This document shows, in pieces, positions 1 to 7,016 of a stretch of 17,163 nt of DNA. This DNA comes from XYD1-FULL-44-32 sp964433715 (GTDB lineage Bacteria; Patescibacteriota; Minisyncoccia; Phycocordibacterales; XYD1-FULL-46-19): assembly GCA_964433715.1 (NCBI GenBank), contig CAYSSL010000011.1, positions 1 through 17,163 of the forward strand, given 5' to 3'. A program made the position numbers and the translations under genes. The notes under the pieces are model-generated. The model saw only the letters and a list, made by a program, of their open reading frames with translations, ran no database searches and was not told where the DNA came from. Position 1 is the first letter of the stretch. Each line of letters starts with the position of its first letter.

Positions 1-1247
1 GCACTAGTATTTACTACTGAAACATTTATAGACGGTGCTACCGCAACACCACAATCCGCTACTGTTAGCCGACCATTGATCCACGCCCGATTGTAGTAGT
101 TAAGGTTGACATAAATAGGATAAGCCCTAGCAACCGACTGTTCTTTGATTAGAGCAGCTTTAACCGCCTCCGTGAAAACCGTACCGCTGGTACTAAGAGC
201 CGAACCGGTCACTCGGTTTAGATAACGACTTAATATTGGGACTTGCACAGCATCCACCGTACCAACAGTTAAAATCTCTCTAGTTAAAGTACAAGGTGGC
301 GTGGTGGGACGATTTATCACATTAAACCAAACGGTATTACTTTTACCAAAAATAACATTATTTAGATAAATACTGTGAACACCAAGGGAAAGATTGTAAG
401 GAATAACATATCTAACTTCCTTAATCTCGGTTGGTCCATTTATTTTTTGAAACTCACCAACAGCATTTATCTTGCCGTCTAGGTGGACGTCGCTACTCAT
501 AACCTCGGTCCCTTTAATTGAAACAACTTGACCGGGGTAGACGTCGGCTGTTGGGATTTGTGAACCAACCGGCGCTTTATCCATAAAACTAGTTATGTAT
601 GGAGACTTTTCACCAATAACAGAAACATTATTCGTTATTACATATTTCCCGATCTGAGTCATAAACACCGAGCTATCGTCTATATTTGGGCTATAAATAT
701 AGTCAAAAGTCCTTATATAATTTGAATATACACCCTTAAACAGCTCAGCCGTATCGGCTCGATGAGTTATCTTAAAATATCTAGTCTGTCCTTTCGGCAC
801 CAAATAGGCATACTGGTTGCCCGACGTATCGCCATAGAAAACCATTAGATGTTTAGAGGCTGTAGTCGAGGCGATCACCGTCCGAGCACTGTTGGTATAA
901 ACATCGCGTGTATTATTTAAATATTCAAGCCCGTAAACACTATAAATATAAATGTCCCTGTCAGCAGGAGCGGTAATATTTACCTCGTGAGTAGAATCTA
1001 GCCAAGGATATTGTTTACGGTACTGCGACTCACTCGAAGGAGTTATAACTATGGTTTGAGCACCGGCGGAAGTAACCGCCAATTCATTGGCTGCTCTGGC
1101 TTGTTTTCTAAGCACACTAAAATCGCCCTTGGCCGCTTTGGTTAAAGCGTCTCTAGTGACAGCGGCCTGTGTCGGCTTAGCTAGATAAAAACCTGATAGC
1201 AGAAACGCCGCCAAAACAAAGAGGGCTGAATATTTTATATATTTCAT
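1..1247 (-). CDS. Secreted modular surface protein, 3' end cut by window edge
   Basis: The frame is open from an ATG at 1247 to the window edge, giving 415 codons and no stop, so the C-terminus is missing. Residues 1-28 form a signal peptide (MKYIKYSALFVLAAFLLSGF, then a cleavage-like TQA). Residues ~130-210 form an unnamed beta-rich segment with YFKI, ADTAELFKGVYS and VIGEKSPYI. An IPT/TIG-like module (~212-312) ends in GKSNTVWFNVIN. A Cys-bounded module (C319-C399) with QVPILSRYL and NRAWINGRL looks like a decayed peptidoglycan-binding_1 domain. All three parts have counterparts in the 879-aa protein at 3108-5747, where the Cys-bounded module is N-terminal instead. The protein is probably exported and cell-surface associated. 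Its exact role is not recognised. It is read from an extended -10 promoter about 35 nt upstream, and no clear Shine-Dalgarno is seen. Reading frame and secretion are secure; domain naming is by motif only. Confidence 0.85.
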   Translation of the reverse strand, partial: MKYIKYSALFVLAAFLLSGFYLAKPTQAAVTRDALTKAAKGDFSVLRKQARAANELAVTSAGAQTIVITPSSESQYRKQYPWLDSTHEVNITAPADRDIYIYSVYGLEYLNNTRDVYTNSARTVIASTTASKHLMVFYGDTSGNQYAYLVPKGQTRYFKITHRADTAELFKGVYSNYIRTFDYIYSPNIDDSSVFMTQIGKYVITNNVSVIGEKSPYITSFMDKAPVGSQIPTADVYPGQVVSIKGTEVMSSDVHLDGKINAVGEFQKINGPTEIKEVRYVIPYNLSLGVHSIYLNNVIFGKSNTVWFNVINRPTTPPCTLTREILTVGTVDAVQVPILSRYLNRVTGSALSTSGTVFTEAVKAALIKEQSVARAYPIYVNLNYYNRAWINGRLTVADCGVAVAPSINVSVVNTS

Positions 1248-1278
1248 AATTATTTTTTAAATAATGTAAAACATATTT

Positions 1279-1287
1279 AGTATAGCA
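1279..1287 (-). promoter_or_regulatory. Extended -10 promoter (TGCTATACT)
   Basis: On the minus strand TGC precedes TATACT, the TGnTATAAT extended -10 pattern, about 30 nt before the ATG at 1247. No good -35 is visible, which extended -10 promoters do not strictly need. The same TATACT hexamer lies ahead of the genes starting at 2141 and 5747. Confidence 0.5.
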
Positions 1288-1318
1288 CCGTAGGGAGGTG
1301 GTAAGTGGTGGAGACAAC

Positions 1319-1371
1319 AAAACTGGGGAAAACCCCCGCCGGCGTAGCCGGCGGGGGTTTTCCCCAGTTTT
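1319..1371 (-). terminator. Long perfect intrinsic terminator hairpin
   Basis: The arms 1321-1343 and 1347-1369 are exact inverse complements (23 bp) with a 3-nt loop, and the stem extends by A-T pairs outside. The core is CCCCCGCCGGC/GCCGGCGGGGG. On the minus strand it lies just after the stop codon of the gene at 1380-2141 and is followed by a short T-rich stretch. Flanking A and T runs would let it work in both directions. Confidence 0.8.
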
Positions 1372-1379
1372 TTCATTAA

Positions 1380-2141
1380 TTAGAAATTTAACTTAAGTAA
1401 AAGAGATTGGAATCCCTCTAAAACCGAGGCTAGTTGGAGTTTGGTCCGATAAAATGCCGAGGGTGACGTCACCGTAAATTCAAGACTTTGAGCTTTTACC
1501 AAGTCATCTTTATATTTTCTAACCACAATATACGACTTACCTATTTTAATATTGGTATTAAGTTTCAAAAATTCAAAACCATCATTACTGGTTTTTGATA
1601 TAAGCTGAGTACAAACCGTTGGCACACCAGAACAAATCAAAATATCAAGCTCGCCGGTACCGGCAGCCTGCCACGAAACCTTTTTTTCAGTACCAATTTG
1701 CCACACACTTCCACCGCCAAGGCTCTGCACAACTACATTCTTAACCACCGGCGCCGACGATGGGACAGAAGGAGTAATATTGGACTGGTTGACCACAAAA
1801 GCTAAAGTATTACTTTTCTGCTTAGACACCGGATCCAAAGCATACATAGTGTGATTTACCCCAAGCATATCTTGAACCCGATACTTTATTACCTTCCCCG
1901 AACTATCACTAAAAATAAGGTTGGCTAAGGGCACTTTCTTGTCATCAACAAAAAGCTGAGTTTGAAATAAACCCGCACCAGAAACAACCACCCAAGCGTT
2001 GGGAACAACAGGAGAAGGGCTAATCTTGGCAATTACTGGTGCCGAAGTGGTCGCCGTCGACGTGGCCACCTGAGCCGAGGCCGTGCCGGCTCCCAATAGG
2101 AACAGGGAGGCTAGAGAGATTATGGAGAGACTCTTGAACAT
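1380..2141 (-). CDS. Secreted protein with IPT-like and Kre9/KNH-like beta-sandwich modules
   Basis: 253 aa, ATG at 2141. Residues 1-23 are a signal peptide (hydrophobic core IISLASLFLLGAG, cleavage-like ASA). An IPT/TIG-like module (~35-118) begins APVIAKISPSPV and ends KSNTLAFVVN. A second module (~133-226) with GGSVWQIGTEKKVSWQ resembles the Kre9/KNH type found in many bacterial surface proteins. The C-terminus (~230-253) is an amphipathic helix, QLASVLEGFQSLLLKL, resembling the end of the 879-aa protein. It is single-gene, with a good promoter upstream and a strong terminator downstream. The function is not recognised; an extracellular, surface-associated or assembly role is inferred from the modules and the paralogous modules on both sides. 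Confidence 0.85.
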   Translation of the reverse strand: MFKSLSIISLASLFLLGAGTASAQVATSTATTSAPVIAKISPSPVVPNAWVVVSGAGLFQTQLFVDDKKVPLANLIFSDSSGKVIKYRVQDMLGVNHTMYALDPVSKQKSNTLAFVVNQSNITPSVPSSAPVVKNVVVQSLGGGSVWQIGTEKKVSWQAAGTGELDILICSGVPTVCTQLISKTSNDGFEFLKLNTNIKIGKSYIVVRKYKDDLVKAQSLEFTVTSPSAFYRTKLQLASVLEGFQSLLLKLNF

Positions 2142-2178
2142 TGCTTTAAGTTTATCTTATTTGTTAATATTTGTTTCC

Positions 2179-2206
2179 AGTATAGAATGAATCATAAAAT
2201 TGTAAA
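2179..2206 (-). promoter_or_regulatory. Sigma70-type promoter for the 253-aa surface gene
   Basis: On the minus strand TTTACA (2206-2201) and TATACT (2184-2179) are separated by 16 nt, giving a leader of about 30 nt before the ATG at 2141. Both boxes are five of six to consensus. Confidence 0.6.
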
Positions 2207-2228
2207 CAGTTAAGCCTTACCCTATTTT
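2200..2228 (+). promoter_or_regulatory. Possible divergent promoter for the 2239 gene
   Basis: TTGTAA (2200-2205), a 17-nt spacer and TATTTT (2223-2228) would start RNA about 4 nt before the ATG at 2239. Each box matches four of six positions. It overlaps the -35 of the divergent promoter, so the two could compete. Confidence 0.35.
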
Positions 2229-2238
2229 CTTGGTCCAA

Positions 2239-3051
2239 ATGAAAAAACTAAAAATCGCCTTAAATATTATTGTTGTCATTTTTGCCGCTATCGGCTTTTT
2301 CTTTATTAGTGTGTGGTTAGCCGTTAATCTCGGGCTAACCAATGTCCCCGGCATGAAAGGCAATAAACTGGAAGTGGAGAAGCCGGCCGCCCCAGAGGCG
2401 GCCGGCTCGTCTAGCTGGAGTGAAGGGGCAGAGTGGCAAGCTCTTGAGGTGGCAATTAAAAAAGACACGGCTATTATTTACAGAGTAGCTAGCGAAACCG
2501 ACATCCCCGCCCGTGCTATTGTCGCCCAACTAGTCGTCGAGCAGCTCCGCCTCTTTCACACCGAACGGGCCGCTTTTAAAGAAATTTTATCCCCCCTCCG
2601 GATCCTCGGCAATCAAGTGCTTTTTTCTTGGGGTGTGATGGGAATGAAAGAAGAAACAGCTATAGCGGTAGAAAATAATTTAAATAATCCCACTTCCCCA
2701 TTTTATCCCGGAGATAAATACAATCATTTACTAGATTTTAAAACTGAAAATATTAATCAAGAGCGTTTTGAGCGAATCGCCAATGAGAAAAAACATTACT
2801 ATGCCTATTTATATGCTGCTCTGTATTTAAAAGAAGTAGAAAAGCAATGGGAAAGAGCGGGTTATGATATCACTAGCGAAATTGGTATCTGGAGCACTTT
2901 ATATAATATCGGCTTTGTTCATTCAATACCAAAACCTAATCCTGAGGTAGGTGGCGCCGCTATTCCTATTGGGGACACTATCTGGAGCTTTGGTGGTCTC
3001 GCGCAAGAGTTTTACGAGAGCGACAAACTATTGACCGAGTTTCCTAGATAA
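2239..3051 (+). CDS. Membrane-anchored protein with lysozyme-fold (lytic transglycosylase-like) motifs
   Basis: 270 aa from ATG 2239; a TTG nine bases upstream is in frame, but the ATG gives the usual MKK-type start. One membrane segment (~7-32) is followed by a linker and a soluble domain outside the membrane. Several blocks resemble, in order, the soluble lytic transglycosylase pattern: VVEQLR with E101 as a candidate catalytic acid, FSWGVMG..EETA (129-141) like the S-GLMQ-P-TA block, AYLYAALYL (189-197), and LYNIG (221-225) like AYNAG. The spacing from E101 to LYNIG is longer than in typical family members, so this is a remote call. If correct, it would cut or remodel peptidoglycan. The linker encodes an 11-bp GC-rich palindrome. 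It converges on the 879-aa gene across a shared terminator. A CPR-specific envelope protein of another kind is the main alternative. Confidence 0.6.
   Translation: MKKLKIALNIIVVIFAAIGFFFISVWLAVNLGLTNVPGMKGNKLEVEKPAAPEAAGSSSWSEGAEWQALEVAIKKDTAIIYRVASETDIPARAIVAQLVVEQLRLFHTERAAFKEILSPLRILGNQVLFSWGVMGMKEETAIAVENNLNNPTSPFYPGDKYNHLLDFKTENINQERFERIANEKKHYYAYLYAALYLKEVEKQWERAGYDITSEIGIWSTLYNIGFVHSIPKPNPEVGGAAIPIGDTIWSFGGLAQEFYESDKLLTEFPR
2381..2407. repeat. GC-rich palindrome inside a coding region
   Basis: GCCGGCCGCC and GGCGGCCGGC are exact inverse complements around a 5-nt loop, with one more A-T pair outside. It encodes the Ala/Pro-rich linker KPAAPEAAG of the protein starting at 2239, in an otherwise AT-rich stretch. 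It resembles the cores of the hairpins at 1331 and 3064 and the tRNA-copy insert at 7148. Confidence 0.6.
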
Positions 3052-3057
3052 AAACCA

Positions 3058-3106
3058 AATAGTCCCCGCCAGCGCTTCGCGCTGGCGGGGACTATTATTA
3101 TTTTCT
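3058..3106. terminator. Bidirectional terminator between convergent genes
   Basis: Arms 3058-3075 and 3079-3096 pair perfectly (18 bp) around the loop TTC. A T-rich run follows on the plus strand (to 3106), and the mirror T-run lies on the minus strand. It sits between the stop of the 2239 gene (3051) and the stop of the 879-aa gene (3108), so it should serve both. Confidence 0.85.
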
Positions 3107-3107
3107 T

Positions 3108-5747
3108 TTACCTCATCATCCCCCGCAAAATCTTTTCCATTGCCGATAAGGTATTGGCAATTTGGGATTTCGATTGACTAGAAGCGGTTATGAGCGGCAA
3201 AACCTCAAATGGCATACTGCGCGCAAATACCCCGTTTCCGCCATTAATTTCTATTATCGCTTGGCCTAGTGGCATATCGTTTGGGATAGCCACTTTTTCG
3301 TGAACACCAGTATTTGGTTTACCGTCAGTAATCAGAAAGCACGTATCTTTTCCTCCAACAATAGAACAAAGATTGATATAGATAACAGGCACCGCACCAT
3401 CAGTTTTCCATGTCACTTTTGGTAAAACAGTTCCTTGACGCACCTCTCTGATGCCATTTTCAAGCAAATATGTTTGGACATAGCTAATTTTAGGAGTAGT
3501 GGCTGTACTTATAGGCTGACCTTTGGCATCAAGATAAACCTGGGCCACTTTGTCGTAACTATAAATTTCTCCCCGACGAAGTATCTCGGCAGCAATCAAA
3601 CAATTATCGCCTTCAACTGTCCGGGTGCAGTAACTAGCATATTCAGAATTAACGATCCGTTTGTCGGTATTAATGTCGGCTGGATGATAAGTCGTGACCG
3701 AATCATCAGCTACAACCTCAAAAGTTTGGGCTGATATGGCCTCAATCCTTCTGCCTTGGGGCCGATAGTCGGTTCCATCGGCATTTACCAAGCGTACTCT
3801 GATATAGTTTTTGACATTAAACCATGGTCGGCCAACTTTGGCGGTAATCACCGCGCTTTGGGTACCACTACTCTCTGTAACTGCTACCGAAGTGCTATTC
3901 CCCCACATTCCGCCATTTAAATCAGAATAGAGACCGACCTTAAACCTAAGTGGGTTACTTTTATTTAGAGGGGCATTATTATAATTCCAAGTGATAGTTT
4001 TTCTCGTTTGTTGGTTAAACCATTGTGGTTGATTGCCAACAATTTGGACATTATTAATAACTGAAACTGAGACATTTAAGCGCTCAGAAATCAGTTGAGC
4101 GTCAGCGGGGGTAACCCGACCATCATTGTTTACATCCGCCGCTTTATAAGAACAACTTGTCACCTTAACCACACCGGTGTATATATCGTTGGCAAAAATA
4201 GCGTCAGCTGCGGTCAATTTTTTATCTTGGTTAGCATCACCCCAAACGTTGGTACAATTAGGTGTTACAATTCCTCCATTCACAATAAAATATAACGTAT
4301 TACTTTTACCCCAAGCTTGGTGTTCAATATAAAGAGAGTGTCGACCATCTCGCAAATTATTAGGAACAGCAATAGTCCAACTTGTACCATTGCCGCCTAT
4401 TCGCCCACCGTCCACCCAACTACCGTCTATATATAATTTGTTCAATTCAAGATCCAACCTTTGCCCAGTAATAGTCATTTCCTCACCTATTGAAACGGGT
4501 GATTCAATATTTGAGATATAAGGTGCTCGCTCGCCGATAATCGCAAGTTTGTTGCCAAACTGGATATTTGATTGAACTAGAGAAACTCCAGACTGATCGT
4601 TTAAATTATTGTCAAAGTAAACTCCTCTCACCCGACCGTTATATACCCCACCAAACAAAACCGCCGTATCATAGCGAACTTCAATCCCAAACGTTGCAGA
4701 CTGACCAGCCCTTATACGGTAAAATCTTGACCCTTCCCGATTGGTTACAATATCAGTATTACCGGAAACTACATTCACCTGCATAACCTTAAACGAAGCC
4801 CCTGTTCGAGTGTCACTACCATTAAGATCAAGATTGAAAGCAACCGGCCGGTCAGCCCAGACATAACTATCTTTATTTTCCGGCGCGGCAATTTCTGCAT
4901 TAAAGGAAAGATCAAGGAAAGGTATTTGGGGCTTGGCTGGATTATAACTGGTTTTTATTTGGTCATTGTCAATGTCAACAATACTTGGGGTACCCGCGAT
5001 TGGATTATCATTCCCCACCTTCACATTAATCCCCGCCTCAGCCGTATCACCAGAACTATTTTTTACTGTGACTACTATTTTATAAACCCCCGCTTGAGAG
5101 TAAGTGTGGGAAAAAGTTGCGGTCTGAACAAAATTGACCGACTTTATAAATTGGGCACAGACCTTGCCGGTTGGGCAAATTCCTTCATCTCCCCAGTTTA
5201 CAGCATAAGACAAAGTCTCGTCGCCATCGTCGGTGGCTTTGATTTTCCACGTGCCCTTTTTCCCAATATCTATTGAGGTGGGCCCACTAATACCTTTTAT
5301 AGTCAAACCACCACTAGTTGGTTCAACATATGCACAAATCTTTTCACCTAGACGAGCGTTTATGTGGGCTCGAGTGATTGGACCCAACACACCATTGGCT
5401 GGACTTATATTATTTTTAGCTTGGTAACGCACTAAAGCTTGACGGAGATTTTCGTCAAAGATAGGGTTATTGACCGGAGCATCTGTTTCTCCAATGTGAA
5501 ATAAATATGCCCTCAAGATTGGCACCTGACCAGCGTTAGTCACGCCAACAGACAAATCTGTGGTCAATGAACAAAACTGCTTGCTGATTTTTTCAGCCTG
5601 AGATTTTAATAATTCAATTTGAGCCAACAGCGCGTTAATTTGGGCTTGAATTTCAGCCACACTAACCGCTTGCACTTTGCTGGGTAAAACCAAAGCGGGT
5701 GTTAAAACAAACGCCACCATTATCATCGATATGATTATTTTTTTCAT
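3108..5747 (-). CDS. Multimodular secreted surface protein with PG-binding-like, PKD, IPT and dockerin modules
   Basis: 879 aa, ATG at 5747. In order: signal peptide (1-27), short coiled coil (~29-56), Cys-bounded peptidoglycan-binding_1-like domain (C59-C138, with GVLGPITRAHINARL), PKD domain (~150-246, with VNWGDE and FSHTYSQAGVY), a segment shared with the left-edge protein (~250-405), an IPT-like module (~406-491, ending GKSNTLYFIVN), a type I dockerin (~500-560, two calcium loops DANQDKKLTAADA and DVNNDGRVTPADA), a Kre9/KNH-like module (~563-682), a half dockerin or EF-hand (DINTDKRIVNSEY, ~689-701), another Kre9-like module (~752-852) and an amphipathic C-terminal helix. It is likely exported and cell-wall associated. 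The dockerin implies a partner carrying a cohesin-like domain, but none is visible here. No LPXTG motif is seen. Overall class is sure; ligand and partner are unknown. Confidence 0.88.
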   Translation of the reverse strand: MKKIIISMIMVAFVLTPALVLPSKVQAVSVAEIQAQINALLAQIELLKSQAEKISKQFCSLTTDLSVGVTNAGQVPILRAYLFHIGETDAPVNNPIFDENLRQALVRYQAKNNISPANGVLGPITRAHINARLGEKICAYVEPTSGGLTIKGISGPTSIDIGKKGTWKIKATDDGDETLSYAVNWGDEGICPTGKVCAQFIKSVNFVQTATFSHTYSQAGVYKIVVTVKNSSGDTAEAGINVKVGNDNPIAGTPSIVDIDNDQIKTSYNPAKPQIPFLDLSFNAEIAAPENKDSYVWADRPVAFNLDLNGSDTRTGASFKVMQVNVVSGNTDIVTNREGSRFYRIRAGQSATFGIEVRYDTAVLFGGVYNGRVRGVYFDNNLNDQSGVSLVQSNIQFGNKLAIIGERAPYISNIESPVSIGEEMTITGQRLDLELNKLYIDGSWVDGGRIGGNGTSWTIAVPNNLRDGRHSLYIEHQAWGKSNTLYFIVNGGIVTPNCTNVWGDANQDKKLTAADAIFANDIYTGVVKVTSCSYKAADVNNDGRVTPADAQLISERLNVSVSVINNVQIVGNQPQWFNQQTRKTITWNYNNAPLNKSNPLRFKVGLYSDLNGGMWGNSTSVAVTESSGTQSAVITAKVGRPWFNVKNYIRVRLVNADGTDYRPQGRRIEAISAQTFEVVADDSVTTYHPADINTDKRIVNSEYASYCTRTVEGDNCLIAAEILRRGEIYSYDKVAQVYLDAKGQPISTATTPKISYVQTYLLENGIREVRQGTVLPKVTWKTDGAVPVIYINLCSIVGGKDTCFLITDGKPNTGVHEKVAIPNDMPLGQAIIEINGGNGVFARSMPFEVLPLITASSQSKSQIANTLSAMEKILRGMMR

Positions 5748-5791
5748 CTTAAAAAATGAGATAATAATTAATTAGAATTAATCTAGTCAGC

Positions 5792-5797
5792 AGTATA
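5792..5797 (-). promoter_or_regulatory. -10 box TATACT of the 879-aa gene
   Basis: TATACT on the minus strand lies 44 nt before the ATG at 5747, predicting a leader of nearly 40 nt. No convincing -35 was found. The same hexamer serves the other two IPT-module genes. Confidence 0.45.
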
Positions 5798-5902
5798 CAA
5801 GAAAAACTGTCCCTCATACAGAGTGGGGTGAATGGAGGTGAATAAAGTGGTTTTAAGAACGATTGGACACCGAGTGTTCAATAGTTGAGAAAACAGGCCA
5901 AC

Positions 5903-5942
5903 AAAAAAGCGCCCGAGCAGTACCGAAGTACTACCCGAGCGC
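5903..5942 (-). terminator. Intrinsic terminator with UUCG tetraloop
   Basis: On the minus strand a 15-bp stem with three G-U pairs (5942-5928 with 5923-5909) is closed by C(UUCG)G and followed directly by six Ts (5908-5903). It ends the lipoprotein transcript that starts near 6956. Confidence 0.85.
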
Positions 5943-5944
5943 GC

Positions 5945-5967
5945 CCATCAAGGTCAGACCTTGATGG
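5945..5967 (-). other. Second hairpin ahead of the lipoprotein terminator
   Basis: CCATCAAGGT and ACCTTGATGG pair perfectly (10 bp, 3-nt loop) between the lipoprotein stop codon and its terminator. It may protect the 3' end of the mRNA or support termination. Confidence 0.6.
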
Positions 5968-5977
5968 AACTAAACTA

Positions 5978-6892
5978 TTAGCCAACAAGCACCGGATAAT
6001 GTACGAAGCCGAACTCTGCGTCGACTCCGCTCATCCAATCGGGGAAGTTGTAATCGATCTGGACGGCTCCAGGATCGATCGTCGACTCAATGTCGAAGAT
6101 ATTGATATTGAGCTCTGTTGCGTAGACATCGCCGACATCATCGGTGATAATCAGAGCTCCGCCATCCGTTTCACCGTCAAAGTCGATCGGCAAGTAGACG
6201 GAGAATACGATGTATGACATCGCCGCCTTGCCCATGCCTCCGCCCATCGGATAGTAGCGGAAGTACTGGCCGGAATATTGATTGCCGGCGCCATCCGTCA
6301 CCATGACCTGGCCATAATCCCCGTACTCGCCGTACTCGCCGGGAAGTCCATTGACCACGACACGCTGGTCGAAATATTCGTTAAGACCGAACATTACCGA
6401 CAAGGTAGATGTCTGACCAGCCAGAACTTCCACCGACGAATTGTCGTAAAACATGTCACGGCCATATTGATCTTCGGCCGAGATCCAAACGTCGTAGACG
6501 CCAAGATTAAGCAGGAACTTTGCCTGAAACAAACTGCCGACCACGTCGACGGAGAAATGCTTCGTTCCGTCGGGTCCGCCGCCCTTGACGTCTTCAATTG
6601 TAACGGGATCGGCGGACGGCAGACTCTGGTAGAACCAGAACTCCATTCTGGTCACCCGCGGCCGGAGGAAATCAACGATGGTGTTCCAATCGGCGATTGC
6701 CTTGTTGTCGAGCAGATTTCCCTGCACGACGACTTCGCCCATGCCATCGGGGATCGCGGGTTCAACGACCGGATCAATGACGGGATCGTCAACGACCGGC
6801 AGCGGGACTTGTGGCTCCACATTGACGGGGCAGCCAGCGAAGGCGAGGGACACGAGAGCAATAAACGTGAGGGCAAAATACTTGGACAACAT
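5978..6892 (-). CDS. Putative lipoprotein, beta-rich, function unknown
   Basis: 304 aa. The start is ATG 6892 rather than the in-frame ATG at 6949: the sequence AAGGAG lies 8 nt ahead of 6892, and the protein then begins MLSKYFALTFIALVSLAFAG followed by C20, a lipoprotein signal with a slightly unusual lipobox (F at -3). A Pro/Val/Asp-rich stalk (~25-50, repeats of DPV and EPA) precedes a beta-rich region with GVYDVWISAEDQYGRD and a Gly/Tyr-rich part (PGEYGEYGDYGQ). It should be lipid-anchored outside the membrane. I do not recognise a family. Base use is clearly different from its neighbours: 6541-6600 has 36 G or C of 60, with C- or G-ending codons, whereas neighbouring genes are AT-rich. 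With its own consensus promoter, palindrome and double-hairpin 3' end, it looks like a self-contained, possibly acquired unit. Confidence 0.82.
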   Translation of the reverse strand: MLSKYFALTFIALVSLAFAGCPVNVEPQVPLPVVDDPVIDPVVEPAIPDGMGEVVVQGNLLDNKAIADWNTIVDFLRPRVTRMEFWFYQSLPSADPVTIEDVKGGGPDGTKHFSVDVVGSLFQAKFLLNLGVYDVWISAEDQYGRDMFYDNSSVEVLAGQTSTLSVMFGLNEYFDQRVVVNGLPGEYGEYGDYGQVMVTDGAGNQYSGQYFRYYPMGGGMGKAAMSYIVFSVYLPIDFDGETDGGALIITDDVGDVYATELNINIFDIESTIDPGAVQIDYNFPDWMSGVDAEFGFVHYPVLVG

Positions 6893-6900
6893 GTTCGTTT

Positions 6901-6906
6901 CTCCTT
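6901..6906 (-). promoter_or_regulatory. Strong Shine-Dalgarno (AAGGAG) deciding the lipoprotein start
   Basis: AAGGAG on the minus strand lies 8 nt from the ATG at 6892. Most other genes here lack such a site, so it fixes this start over the upstream in-frame ATG. Confidence 0.8.
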
Positions 6907-6962
6907 TTTCAACGTCCAAAACTAGCAAATAGCCCATAACATAGGCCATTTTTCTACCTACT

Positions 6963-6994
6963 ATAATATCATATTTATTGACACTTTGTCAATA
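6963..6994 (-). promoter_or_regulatory. Lipoprotein promoter with palindrome over the -35
   Basis: On the minus strand a perfect TTGACA (6992-6987) and TATTAT (6968-6963) are spaced by 18 nt. The -35 is one arm of the exact inverted repeat TATTGACA-N3-TGTCAATA (6976-6994), an operator-like layout. It predicts a leader of about 64 nt. Confidence 0.65.
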
Positions 6995-7016
6995 GCTGTG
7001 ATTTTTAGGAAATTTG

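Noticed and set aside
1294..5850. CCACTT..CACCTCC motif upstream of two surface-gene promoters
   Set aside because: The distance to the -10 differs greatly (about 9 versus 36 nt), so a shared operator is not supported.
5832..5888. 18-residue plus-strand reading frame near GGAGG
   Set aside because: The GGAGG lies inside the frame rather than ahead of the ATG, and nothing else supports translation.
5885..6217. Plus-strand open frame over the lipoprotein terminator
   Set aside because: It runs through both hairpins, has no ribosome site, and encodes low-complexity basic sequence.
6278..6925. Long plus-strand open frame (215 codons) opposite the lipoprotein gene
   Set aside because: Its protein lacks domain-like features, whereas the minus strand has promoter, Shine-Dalgarno, signal peptide and terminator. 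It is an antisense by-product of GC-rich codons.
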